Shown here: positions 31,841 to 40,230 of the stretch, piece by piece
How positions within the stretch are numbered: position 1 is the first letter of the stretch
Layout: every line of letters begins with the position of its first letter
From: a virus
IMG/VR virus record: IMGVR_UViG_3300021091_000071
Location: 1 to 64,000 of that record
DNA: 64,000 nt
Strand: one strand, 5' to 3'
Translations under genes and position numbers: made by a program
The notes under the pieces: generated by a model
The model's database searches: none
What the model saw: the letters and a program-made list of their open reading frames with translations, nothing else
Told to the model about the DNA's origin: nothing

Positions 31841-32782
31841 ATGGCAGGTCTAGCTAATCCTCTGGTTGACGCTTTTCAAGGCCTTACAAGTAATGTTGTA
31901 GGCGTTGGACGGGGAACTAACCCGTTAAGTCAACCTCAAATTACTGAGCTACTCGGGTTTAATATACCAGGTGTACCGTTAATAAGTACCCGGGACTATT
32001 TTTTACTTCAATTACAAAGCTGGCTTACTTCTATACCGCTACAAACACAATGGATTGCTGTTATTGATAGTTTTCCTTATGCATTAAGAACAGATATTAT
32101 TCAAGGTCTCGAACGAACAGATGCTGGCAAAAAAGGATTTGATATAAGCCAGGCAAAAACTCTGCTAGCTAGCTACCCTTTTCAAAAAGTTATTGGTTGT
32201 GTATTTGCACAGGGAGCTCAAATACCCGGTGAATCTTATGGTGCGGTTGATATGCCTATAGAAAATAACAGAGGGTTCATTCCTGGTATAATTTCAACAG
32301 ATAGGGCTGGGTATTCTAATACCCCTTTAAGATTAAGTTTTCTTGAAACTAACACTAGTATAGTAGATTTTGTATTTCGACCCTGGGCTATTCTTGCAAG
32401 TCATTACGGGTATGTTGCAAGACCTGGTGACCAGCCCGGTAGCAAAGATTTTTTTAATATGAAATCCAACATAACTATTTTGTGTTATACGAGAAGCTAT
32501 CAAAATGTTAGTCAAATACCCAGAAAGGTATTCACTTATTACAATGTTGTTCCGACATTAGTTACTCCCATTCAATTAGACTACAGCGGTGAACCTAATC
32601 AAGCTACATCGTATCAAGTAGATTTTACCTATACTAATTACACTGTACAAAATAGTATGTACTTTCCGTTGGCTAATATTATTCAGACTGTTAGTAATGC
32701 GGTTAATGGCAGCTATTCGCCAGTGATTTCACCTTTGCAAAATAGCAACAATTATCCACAGAACGTGGCTGGTTTCTTTTAA
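31841..32782 (+). CDS. Tail-tube-like protein, possible gp54 tube initiator
   Basis: 313 aa. Glycine-containing N-terminus (GLANPLVDAFQGLTSN), then a tube-like domain: YFLLQLQSWLTSIPLQTQWIAVIDSFP near 48, AIPGESYG-type loop near 128, LSFLETNTSIVDFVFRPWAILASHYGY near 165, and a final SYQVDFTYTNYTVQN near 265. The end strand pattern 'SYQVDFTYTNY' matches the tube fold shared by gp19, gp48 and gp54. T4 gp54 is 320 aa, so length fits gp54, but order differs (it follows gp19, not gp48). Own leaderless late promoter. Confidence 0.5.
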   Translation: MAGLANPLVDAFQGLTSNVVGVGRGTNPLSQPQITELLGFNIPGVPLISTRDYFLLQLQSWLTSIPLQTQWIAVIDSFPYALRTDIIQGLERTDAGKKGFDISQAKTLLASYPFQKVIGCVFAQGAQIPGESYGAVDMPIENNRGFIPGIISTDRAGYSNTPLRLSFLETNTSIVDFVFRPWAILASHYGYVARPGDQPGSKDFFNMKSNITILCYTRSYQNVSQIPRKVFTYYNVVPTLVTPIQLDYSGEPNQATSYQVDFTYTNYTVQNSMYFPLANIIQTVSNAVNGSYSPVISPLQNSNNYPQNVAGFF

Positions 32783-32801
32783 AAAAAATAGTAATTAATG
32801 T

Positions 32802-33632
32802 ATGAGATTTGCTTTGAGGTGTTGGATACCAAGTTTACAAGATTTTTGTAGTATACAAGAATTGCGCATGGAGCAGCTGTCAGTGCTTTCCAAGTATATT
32901 TTAAATGAAGATCATAGCGGCACAAATGACAGTTTCAATGAAATTATTTTAGAAAATTTAGAAAATAAAAACATTTTTTCCAAACTTACAATTTTTGATA
33001 AGTGGTTTGTATTAACGTTTCTAAGAGCAGTTAATGTATCTTCCTTAGTGTACATTCAAACTACAACAACATCTCAGGCTCCATGCAATGTGGAGGTAGA
33101 CCTTTTTGGGTTACTAACTGAGTTTTCTGAATTAAAGCTACCTTATAATTTAACTACTGAGATTGAAGGAATAAAATTTAACTTAGAAATGCCAAAACAG
33201 CTGTATTGTGATAATGTAATTAGTACTATGTTAAAGAGTATAGAAATAGAAGGCAAAACAGTAGATGTATCTGCAGAAAATTTTAATAATATCTTCAAGG
33301 ACATTCCGGTTTATACAAAAGTTTTAAACAATTTTCTGGTAGCTCAAGATCTTCAATTTAAAAATTTTTTTCTGTTAAAAAAAGAAGAAAATATAAAACT
33401 ACAAAGTGTACCTTTAAAATTATATGATAAAACATTATTCTTTTTCTTAAGGTCGATATATCTACCGTTTTGCAAATCTATCTTTAGTAAAAAATACAAG
33501 CTGCTTAAACATATTGGATTGTCCTACAGCGATATAGATAAACTAACATTTTCAGAATGTGAAATCTTTATTAATCAATATGTTGCCGAAGAAAACGATA
33601 AGAAAGCCAAACAAAATACAAGCGGTCGTTAA
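32802..33632 (+). CDS. Possible gp26-like baseplate hub/assembly protein
   Basis: 276 aa. An N-terminal motif with MRFALRCWIPSLQDFCSIQELRMEQLSVLSKYI and KLTIFDKWFVLTFLRAVNVSS near 70 has the arrangement of the phage hub-assembly family (gp26-like; a cap of L-R-[A/S] near a D-x-F helix), and the C-terminus is helical with KLKHIGLSYSDIDKLTF-like segments. Weak resemblance. It could instead be a chaperone for the tail tube. It follows the gp54-like gene by 20 nt with a degenerate late-type motif upstream. Confidence 0.4.
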   Translation: MRFALRCWIPSLQDFCSIQELRMEQLSVLSKYILNEDHSGTNDSFNEIILENLENKNIFSKLTIFDKWFVLTFLRAVNVSSLVYIQTTTTSQAPCNVEVDLFGLLTEFSELKLPYNLTTEIEGIKFNLEMPKQLYCDNVISTMLKSIEIEGKTVDVSAENFNNIFKDIPVYTKVLNNFLVAQDLQFKNFFLLKKEENIKLQSVPLKLYDKTLFFFLRSIYLPFCKSIFSKKYKLLKHIGLSYSDIDKLTFSECEIFINQYVAEENDKKAKQNTSGR

Positions 33633-33643
33633 TTATATTCCTT

Positions 33644-33657
33644 TATAAATATAACAT
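33644..33657 (+). promoter_or_regulatory. Late promoter TATAAATA
   Basis: TATAAATA (33644-33651), 6 nt (TAACAT), ATG 33658. Confidence 0.68.
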
Positions 33658-35007
33658 ATGGCCGATGATAAAACCCCGGAATTTACCAATACCGATTTGA
33701 GGACTATTGATGAATTGGCTTTTAGGTTAAGAGCTGCCGATAAATCTGCACAAGCTATTAATACGCAACTTGAAAGATTTATAACTGACAATTATAGGGC
33801 ATCGCAAGAGACAGATAAAAAGCTATCGGAACAAAATACACTTCTTAAGCAACAACAAAAAACTAATCAAACACCAGCGGCTGAAGAAGCTAAACCTATT
33901 CAACCAATTAATGTAAGTAAAGAAGAGGATTTATTTACTGAAGAACCAGCAATCGAGCCTACTGCCAGTATCCCAGAGACCAATACCACAGCTTTACCCG
34001 CGCCGCCTCCTGCAACAGTTACTCAGATTGTACAGGAATTGCCTGAAAAATCTGAACCAGCTTTTGAAGTTGACCCTGAGCCTGCAAAAGAAGTTAAAGA
34101 GTTAGAATCAAGTATTACAAACGTTGAGAATAATACCTATTCTGTAATGCCTACTACTGTAGAAAAAGTAGAAAAAGTTATTGAAAAAAATAATTTAAGC
34201 GAGCCCCAAATTATAGAATCACCCGCGCAGCCGCCTCAAATAATAGAAAAAACCATACCTGTTGTCAACACAGTAAAAGAAATAGAAAAAAGTATTGTAA
34301 GTGAGCCTAGTGAATCTCAATCGCAGCCTACTGTGATTGAAAAAACAGTACCAGTAAATAAAGAACCTGTAACCCCCGCAGTTAAACAAGAGGCACCTCA
34401 AATCCCAGTTACTTTACCTCCACAGTCTGCGCCTGTAGTTAATGTTAACGTTGAAGAGACACCGACAAGTATGCCCGCGCCTGTTGTACCAGAAGTTAAT
34501 ATTCCGCCTGTTGCAGCGACTCCTCCAGCGCCTGTTCCTGAATCATCTTTTGAACCTGTACAACCGCCTGTTAATATTCCCGAAATTGCAGCACCTCTAC
34601 CATCCCCGGTGCCTGAGTTCACAGCAACAACCACCCCACCGCCTGCAGAAATACCGTCTGTTATTGCGGAGCCTGAAGCCAAAAAACCTGAAATGGGGTT
34701 AAATTTAGCGGATGAAAGCCTGGTAGGTTTAAATAGGGGAATTGAGAAAATAACTGCTATATTAACACAAAATCAATCTAAATTAATCGCATCAATAGAT
34801 TCCCTTAATAACAGTGTTGGTGAAATATTAAAGATGCTACCCTCGTTGCAGCAGCAATCGAGTGAACCGTCTGCGCGCCCTAGCCAGGGCAAGAATAACA
34901 GAATTGATTCATCTAGTATCATATCCAATTACAGACAAAATCTAGGATTAACTACTAAATCATTTACTAGTAACACAGTATTCCCAGGAGGCAACAGCAT
35001 TACATGA
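33658..35007 (+). CDS. Proline/valine-rich coiled-coil structural protein
   Basis: 449 aa. An N-terminal coiled coil (residues ~10-75, IDELAFRLRAADKSAQAINTQ and following) and a C-terminal helix (GIEKITAILTQNQSKLIASIDSLNNSVGEILKM) flank a ~270-residue low-complexity region rich in Pro, Glu, Val and Thr with repeating 'xIxEKTxPVxxxVKEIEKS'-like units. It precedes gp48 and overlaps it as ATGA, the place of tail-length or hub genes in T4. It could be a tape-measure-type or hub-connecting protein, but I do not recognise the family. No hydrophobic segment typical of tape measures is seen. Confidence 0.55.
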   Translation: MADDKTPEFTNTDLRTIDELAFRLRAADKSAQAINTQLERFITDNYRASQETDKKLSEQNTLLKQQQKTNQTPAAEEAKPIQPINVSKEEDLFTEEPAIEPTASIPETNTTALPAPPPATVTQIVQELPEKSEPAFEVDPEPAKEVKELESSITNVENNTYSVMPTTVEKVEKVIEKNNLSEPQIIESPAQPPQIIEKTIPVVNTVKEIEKSIVSEPSESQSQPTVIEKTVPVNKEPVTPAVKQEAPQIPVTLPPQSAPVVNVNVEETPTSMPAPVVPEVNIPPVAATPPAPVPESSFEPVQPPVNIPEIAAPLPSPVPEFTATTTPPPAEIPSVIAEPEAKKPEMGLNLADESLVGLNRGIEKITAILTQNQSKLIASIDSLNNSVGEILKMLPSLQQQSSEPSARPSQGKNNRIDSSSIISNYRQNLGLTTKSFTSNTVFPGGNSIT

Positions 35008-36455
35008 ACTTATACACTTTTAAAAATTTCTCTGAACCATTCCCTCAGTTACAGGGTGCGCCTAGAATTATACCAGTAGGACCAGTTGCAGGTCCAGGTG
35101 CAAATTATCTTGCTTCAGATAGCCCGGGGTATCAACTGGTCGATGTAATTAATGAGTTTCAATGGACAACAACCCCTAAAAATGGAAGGCAAGAAGTACC
35201 AGCATTATTTTTAAAAGAAAAAAGATTAAAAACAAATGCAATGATAGCTCAAGGTATATATTACTCTTTAGCTCTTGGCAATGTAGCTGCAGGGGCATTA
35301 GGTGGTTTGTCTAATTTGCCTCCAGGCGTTCAAAATGCTGTTCTAGGCGCTGTAGCAGGTGTAGGTGCATTTAAAGCCGGTCAACTGCTAGGTACAGGTG
35401 TTCAAAATGTAGCTGGTGCTTTAGCTTCATTATTTACAAGAAACCCTGGCGCCGCTGCAGCATTACAGTCTGTGGGTAGCGCTGCCAATGGAGTAATTTC
35501 CACGGCAGCAGGCATAGCTGGGTTTTCACTAGGCTATAATGTAGAGCCTAATTCTTTAACATCGGGGTTAAACTACTTGGTAAATAATTTAGGTACACTA
35601 GGTAAAAATTTACCTCAACAATTTAACATAGATAGTCTTGGTAGCTCAGTTTTGAGCCCATACGAGGGCCTGTACATAACTGAAGATACAAAGTTTTTAT
35701 ATAATTTTCCTTATTTTAGCAACGAACAAAATACCATTAATAATATGTTTGGTGATCAAGATGAGGTCTTTACTAATATAGATCCATTAAATTTAAATGC
35801 TTTAGCAGGCGGTATTAGAGGAATGGCCAGTTATATTTCTGGTATGGCAAATTTTGACGCGCCTGGTATTTACATTGAAAAGCCTAAGTTCTTTAATTTT
35901 GCCCATGAAGGCGAGACTCTTAGATTCACTTTTCCATTAATTAATACTGGTTGGTCCAATTTTACCGATGTTTCTAGAAACTGGCAGTTATTATTTTTAT
36001 TAACATACCAGAATAGACCAAATAGACGTAGCCGTGATTTGATTGACCCGGCGGTGATTTACGAAATTACTATTCCAGGCGTACGATATTATCCTTACGC
36101 ATACATATCAGAGATGAGAATTAGTTTTGCCGGTGCACGTAGAAGAATGAATATTCCGGTTCCTCTTGGGGGTGGCACAACAACAATTAATACTATTGTA
36201 CCTGATGCTTATGTTGTGGACATAACATTGAGAACACTGGTAACTGAAACTCAAAACTTCTTATACTCTGTATTAAGAGATAGACAAAACTTAATAACCG
36301 TAACGGACAATAATGATTTCTTGACCATAGCCGCAAGAGAGATGGCTAGGTCGTACAACCAAGTAAATTTAACAACACAATTAAACAGCTCAGATTCAAC
36401 TAAGCAATCTGGAGCTCAATTTATAGGCAATCAAGTTGGGAGATTGTTTCAATGA
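35004..36455 (+). CDS. gp48: gp48-like baseplate tail-tube cap
   Basis: 483 aa (T4 gp48 364). N-terminal 80 residues, then a Gly/Ala-rich hydrophobic region (about 80-180, GAVAGVGAFKAGQLLGTG and neighbours) absent in T4 gp48, then a C-terminal tube-like domain: PGIYIEKPKFFNFAHEG near 285, YEITIPGVRYYPYAYISEMRISFAGARR near 350 and VPDAYVVDITLRTLVTETQNFLY near 400. It is followed by gp53 and a hub-like gene, so it belongs to the baseplate hub/tube junction. The hydrophobic insertion could insert in membrane or line a channel. Confidence 0.65.
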   Translation: MNLYTFKNFSEPFPQLQGAPRIIPVGPVAGPGANYLASDSPGYQLVDVINEFQWTTTPKNGRQEVPALFLKEKRLKTNAMIAQGIYYSLALGNVAAGALGGLSNLPPGVQNAVLGAVAGVGAFKAGQLLGTGVQNVAGALASLFTRNPGAAAALQSVGSAANGVISTAAGIAGFSLGYNVEPNSLTSGLNYLVNNLGTLGKNLPQQFNIDSLGSSVLSPYEGLYITEDTKFLYNFPYFSNEQNTINNMFGDQDEVFTNIDPLNLNALAGGIRGMASYISGMANFDAPGIYIEKPKFFNFAHEGETLRFTFPLINTGWSNFTDVSRNWQLLFLLTYQNRPNRRSRDLIDPAVIYEITIPGVRYYPYAYISEMRISFAGARRRMNIPVPLGGGTTTINTIVPDAYVVDITLRTLVTETQNFLYSVLRDRQNLITVTDNNDFLTIAAREMARSYNQVNLTTQLNSSDSTKQSGAQFIGNQVGRLFQ

Positions 36456-36844
36456 GAAGTTTAAGCGCGGTTGGACCTTTTAGAAAAGATGTGGCTATAT
36501 TAGGTGAAAACCCTGAAATAAGTTACGAAAACATCTTTAGAGTGTACAGTACAGAAGGTTATGAAGATGGTAACTTTTTGTATTACAATTTGGTTAACAG
36601 TGTTTACCTGTCTGATAATTTACAGCCTAACAGCTACTATACAATAACAATTAATAGAATCATGCCATGGACAGCCATCAGCTACAATGAATACAGAACT
36701 ATAGACTTGTGGTGGTTAATAGCTCTAGCAAACGGCATTAATAATCCTGTGAAATATCCAGCACCAGGAACACAGCTTAAAATAATCAAGCCAGAATTCG
36801 TACCATCAATATTAAACGATATACAATTTAAACTATCGTTATGA
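36452..36844 (+). CDS. gp53: gp53-like baseplate wedge protein
   Basis: 130 aa (T4 gp53 196). LysM-like C-terminus with the conserved YRTIDLWWLIALANGINNP (near residue 80) and PGTQLKIIKP, and an N-terminal YYNLVNSVYLSDN segment. gp53 clamps neighbouring wedges in the baseplate. It overlaps the flanking genes by 4 nt (ATGA both sides), in a tightly coupled operon with gp48 and the hub-like gene. Confidence 0.8.
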   Translation: MRSLSAVGPFRKDVAILGENPEISYENIFRVYSTEGYEDGNFLYYNLVNSVYLSDNLQPNSYYTITINRIMPWTAISYNEYRTIDLWWLIALANGINNPVKYPAPGTQLKIIKPEFVPSILNDIQFKLSL

Positions 36845-38445
36845 ATGAAGTTGTAAATAATCTGTCGTTTAGTAATCAGTCTGAAAAAGCACATATAGGC
36901 GATAATAACTATGATTTTAATGTTCAATTAATTAATAGTGATGGCGACAATGTCGGTATTAAATTTGGAAGCATTGTCGAGATGGGAATTACAGATGATT
37001 TAGCATCTTTTTATCAGAATGGTTATATTATTTTTAATAATAATATGGATGCGCTAGAAAGCGCCGAGAGTATTTCTACAGATGTTAGAGGTATGCCTGA
37101 AAAGGCTTTCCAACCTTACCGATTTAGAGGCGATGGTAGAGATTTAATATGTATTAATATTAAGCCATCGGTGGATATAGAAGACGGAGATCCTATTAGT
37201 AAATCCAGAACTGCTGGATTAGATAATACCTTTACTTTAAACGGTATTTTTTCTGTATACGACACTGAAGATATTTTATCTGATCAAAACAAAGATATAA
37301 AATTAAAAAAGCTTTATTTTCATGATCAGTCCTATCAAATATTAAACTCAAAAAATATCTACTTCTCAACAACAAAAATAGCTTCAAAAGATCAATCATC
37401 TTCTCAACAAGGTAATCAAAGTAATAAACGACTTATAGGCAACACTGAAAGAAGTATTGATACTGGTACCGCTATTAAAGAACTATTAAAGCTTGCCCTG
37501 GAAGACGAACAGCAAAAAATTTCTTTTAATTCAAGTTGGGATAAAGGTAAAAGCAAAATTTTTTACAGTAGCCCTGCAAATAATAGAGCAATTAATGATT
37601 TATATTATTTGCTGGACTACCATGTTAGTGATAGCGACCCGAGTAACCCCCCAGCATTATTGAGAAAAGATAGAAATAATGCTTGGAATTTAATACCTGT
37701 TACCGCGTTATTTCAAACTTCATATTACAAAGGCAATCAATCTTTAGGAGATTTAGGTGGGCCAAATTTAACTGAAAACTTTATTATTGTTAAGCCTAAT
37801 GCGGGCGACGGTCCTGTGACGACAGGTCCTCAGCGAAACCCACAATTATCTGTGAATACAAATAATCTGCCGGATTATTCTTATGCAGAAAATTTTGAAA
37901 CAGCAGGCATGCAAGCAGATGTTAGTAATTTTGGCATTGTAACTCATGCGGTTCATAATTATGATCCAGCAACTGGTGTTTTTTCTGTTGATATGGAAAA
38001 AAATAATGTAGAGTCGACTCTAAAAGGGTTTAACAAAAATATAGTTCAAACCCAAAGAGGCATATCTGGTAAATCACCCGCGGGTAATATCACTCTATCA
38101 CAGGATAGGTCCAGCAATCAATCTATTATACATTCCTTTAATCCAAATCCTGATCAAAACGCTCGTATTAATTCTGGTAGTAATAAAATAATTTTAAATA
38201 GCATTTTTAATAACACCACAGTAGCATTTAGGAGTCGCGGCAATACAGCCAGGCAAGCCGGTAAGTTTATTACTCTAAAACGACAAAATTTTCAGAATGA
38301 TTCTAGTTTTGATAATAAAATTATGGGTACTTACCTGGTCGTAAAAGTTGATCATGTATTTAAAAACGATCAGTACTTTAATTACATGGTATGTACTAAA
38401 CCTTATAATGCGGAATCAAGCGGTTTATCCAATAAAGCCATATGA
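36841..38445 (+). CDS. Baseplate hub-like protein (gp27-type?)
   Basis: 534 aa. An N-terminal region with FGSIVEMGITDDLASFYQNGYIIFNNN near 42, then helical AIKELLKLALEDEQQKISF near 225, a proline-rich loop, and a C-terminal beta end AFRSRGNTARQAGKFITLKRQN near 455 with GTYLVVKVDHVFKNDQYFNYMVCTKPYN near 500. The last block resembles the C-terminal barrel of contractile-tail hub proteins (gpD/gp27 family). Position after gp53 supports a hub. T4 gp27 is 391 aa, so this form is larger. Confidence 0.5.
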   Translation: MNEVVNNLSFSNQSEKAHIGDNNYDFNVQLINSDGDNVGIKFGSIVEMGITDDLASFYQNGYIIFNNNMDALESAESISTDVRGMPEKAFQPYRFRGDGRDLICINIKPSVDIEDGDPISKSRTAGLDNTFTLNGIFSVYDTEDILSDQNKDIKLKKLYFHDQSYQILNSKNIYFSTTKIASKDQSSSQQGNQSNKRLIGNTERSIDTGTAIKELLKLALEDEQQKISFNSSWDKGKSKIFYSSPANNRAINDLYYLLDYHVSDSDPSNPPALLRKDRNNAWNLIPVTALFQTSYYKGNQSLGDLGGPNLTENFIIVKPNAGDGPVTTGPQRNPQLSVNTNNLPDYSYAENFETAGMQADVSNFGIVTHAVHNYDPATGVFSVDMEKNNVESTLKGFNKNIVQTQRGISGKSPAGNITLSQDRSSNQSIIHSFNPNPDQNARINSGSNKIILNSIFNNTTVAFRSRGNTARQAGKFITLKRQNFQNDSSFDNKIMGTYLVVKVDHVFKNDQYFNYMVCTKPYNAESSGLSNKAI

Positions 38446-39287
38446 ATTTTACCACTACTACAGATCCTCAATTAACACGTGTAAATCTTTTTTACAAAAA
38501 GGATTTTTACCAAAGCGCTTCTAACTATCTTGGAGCCATTCAAAATTATTCAAACGAATTGGAGACAGGCATAGAATATAATCTTACTAAAGTTTCAAAT
38601 GACCCAATAACGTCCCAGGCTAAATTTTTTTCTAGTTTAGACAGCAAAATGAAAGGGATGCAACCACAGTTCGCAGCCCAATGGATTAATACCTTTAATA
38701 CCAGCCTACAAGCCGTGCAAAATGAAGTTAGAATAGAAATAGGAGAAGGAACGTTCTACAAGCCTTTTAGCGATAGTATAGGATCCCTCGCGAGAATAGA
38801 AAATTATTTTGATGACAGCATGCAGCTTGTTAGTGATGTTGAAGGGTCACAGATGGCCTCCCCATTAAGATATGGCTCTTCTTTGTCTAATAAACTACAC
38901 CCCGCAGTTACTTTGCTTCATGGTGAAATGAGTAAAAAAACTAATCTAGTTTTTAGAAAAAACTTAAGTAACATTCAATCTAAAGTATCTTCCAGTACAA
39001 AAGCACATGGTGACAATTTAATACCCGATACGCAGCATTTTCAGCGAATGAAGAGTGCCATACCTACTATTAATCAAAAAATACAAAGTACTTTTAAGGA
39101 GCTAAATAATATTATTCAATATTATTGCAATTATAATTCTAGATCTGGCACTAATAATGTTCAGTATGTGCCTAACTATAACATTACTGTCGATGTTGAA
39201 GGCACGCCAGTAAATCAAGACCTGCTTCAAAATCAAGTCCAAGATGTAGAGAGCAAGCTTACGACCCTGAAAGTGCTAGGTGTGTAA
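38442..39287 (+). CDS. Helical structural protein, unknown
   Basis: 281 aa. Mostly alpha-helical, rich in Gln/Asn/Ser (YQSASNYLGAIQNYSNELETG; MQPQFAAQWINTFNTSLQAVQNEVRIE; NQKIQSTFKELNNIIQYYC). It ends with a heptad helix LLQNQVQDVESKLTTLKVL. No recognised family. It is the last gene of the plus-strand hub operon (ATGA overlap) and converges with gp16, overlapping its 3' end by 29 nt. Confidence 0.6.
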   Translation: MNFTTTTDPQLTRVNLFYKKDFYQSASNYLGAIQNYSNELETGIEYNLTKVSNDPITSQAKFFSSLDSKMKGMQPQFAAQWINTFNTSLQAVQNEVRIEIGEGTFYKPFSDSIGSLARIENYFDDSMQLVSDVEGSQMASPLRYGSSLSNKLHPAVTLLHGEMSKKTNLVFRKNLSNIQSKVSSSTKAHGDNLIPDTQHFQRMKSAIPTINQKIQSTFKELNNIIQYYCNYNSRSGTNNVQYVPNYNITVDVEGTPVNQDLLQNQVQDVESKLTTLKVLGV

Positions 39288-39735
39288 CAGTTATAGCTTC
39301 GGTTTCAATTACCTTAGCTTCTTCCATTATTTTTTTAAAAATTTCATCTCTACTCATCAAAAATTTTGCTTGATTGTCTGCATCTTTTAGGTTCTTTCTC
39401 GATTCTATCTCCATAATTTTTAGGTCTTTTGCGCTTTCTTTTCTAACTTGAGCAATATGAATGTCTTTTATTACTGTCAACGCGCTAGCTACCGCTTTTA
39501 ATGCTTCAGACAAAGCTTCTACCTCTCTGCTTTCTGGGTTATTCATGACATACTCTTTCACACCTTCTACTATTTCTAATCCTTGTGTAACCAGCTTGCC
39601 TGTACTGTTTAATACAAAATCTTCTAATTTTTCTTTTGACAAGTTAAAATCTTGTTTTGCTAGATTTTTATTTTCTTTAGTTGAAATTTGTAGTTGCTCA
39701 ATAAGATCATTTACGCTAAATTCTTTTTCTGCCAT
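39259..39735 (-). CDS. gp16: Terminase small subunit, gp16-like
   Basis: 158 aa (T4 gp16 164). A central helical hairpin fits the gp16 family: a long helix with TGKLVTQGLEIVEGVKEYVM, then NPESREVEALSEALKAVASALTVIKDIHIAQVRKE (split), the equivalent of T4 '[30 protein letters not shown]'. It forms rings that regulate gp17 and bind packaging-initiation DNA. Position is unusual: in T4 it is adjacent to gp17, here it is 11 kb away on the other strand. A GATAAATA motif lies 4 nt upstream. Confidence 0.65.
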   Translation of the reverse strand: MAEKEFSVNDLIEQLQISTKENKNLAKQDFNLSKEKLEDFVLNSTGKLVTQGLEIVEGVKEYVMNNPESREVEALSEALKAVASALTVIKDIHIAQVRKESAKDLKIMEIESRKNLKDADNQAKFLMSRDEIFKKIMEEAKVIETEAITVTHLALSGS

Positions 39736-39747
39736 ACATTATTTATC
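39736..39747 (-). promoter_or_regulatory. Late promoter GATAAATA
   Basis: GATAAATA (minus, 39747-39740), 4 nt, ATG 39735. It lies 3 bp from the divergent dUTPase promoter. Confidence 0.6.
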
Positions 39748-39749
39748 TA

Positions 39750-39782
39750 TTGATATTACTAAGCAATGTGTTATATTATGGT
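39750..39782 (+). promoter_or_regulatory. Sigma70-like promoter of dUTPase
   Basis: TTGATA (39750-39755), 16-nt spacer, TATATT (39772-39777), 5 nt, ATG 39783. Confidence 0.6.
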
Positions 39783-40229
39783 ATGGAAACGCTACCCTCA
39801 TTTATGCCACAAATACGATTTGAGAAAACACATCCAGACGCGCAGTTGCCCAAGAAAAATTTTGAGTCTGACTCAGGCTGGGATTTAGTTGCAATAGAGG
39901 CTACAGCCATTCCACCTAAAAATAGAGCTGTTGTACCAGTAGGCCTTAAGCTTGCATTTCTAGAACCTGGGTATTGGATTAGTGTTGAGTCTAGATCTGG
40001 GCTAAGCTTTAAAAACGGTATTCTTGCACACCCTGGTGTAATAGACCAAAATTACCGAGGCGACCTAGGAGTATTACTATACAATCACAGTGATAAGTTT
40101 TACAATGTAGAGAAAGGTGATAGAATTGCCCAGTTGGTAGTACATTACAATATTCACATGCAGGTTGGCTGGGGTAGTGTCCAAGCTACAGACAGAGGCG
40201 AAAAGGGGTTTGGAAGCAGCGGTAAATAA
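39783..40229 (+). CDS. dut: dUTPase, trimeric type
   Basis: About 148 aa from ATG 39783 (supported by its promoter; longer reading frames start inside the promoter). All five motifs: DSGWDL near residue 32, SRSGLS near 73, GVIDQNYRGDLGV near 87, GDRIAQLVV near 118 and the C-terminal DRGEKGFGSSG. It hydrolyses dUTP to dUMP and limits uracil incorporation. It is placed with gp44 inside a late region, as an early island. Confidence 0.93.
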   Translation: METLPSFMPQIRFEKTHPDAQLPKKNFESDSGWDLVAIEATAIPPKNRAVVPVGLKLAFLEPGYWISVESRSGLSFKNGILAHPGVIDQNYRGDLGVLLYNHSDKFYNVEKGDRIAQLVVHYNIHMQVGWGSVQATDRGEKGFGSSGK

Positions 40230-40230
40230 A

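Noticed and set aside
34398-34682. Minus-strand open frame rich in Gly/Thr/Val within the proline-rich gene 33658-35007
   Set aside because: Low-complexity shadow of the Pro/Val/Glu repeats on the plus strand, without promoter or start signal.
39750-39782. Earlier start for dUTPase at 39750
   Set aside because: The extra 11 codons are the promoter sequence itself (TTGATA and TATATT); homologues start near the later ATG.
40165-40230. gp44 start inside dUTPase (40165)
   Set aside because: The reading is only an open frame through the dut 3' end; WTEKYRPQ, the usual gp44 start, follows ATG 40231.
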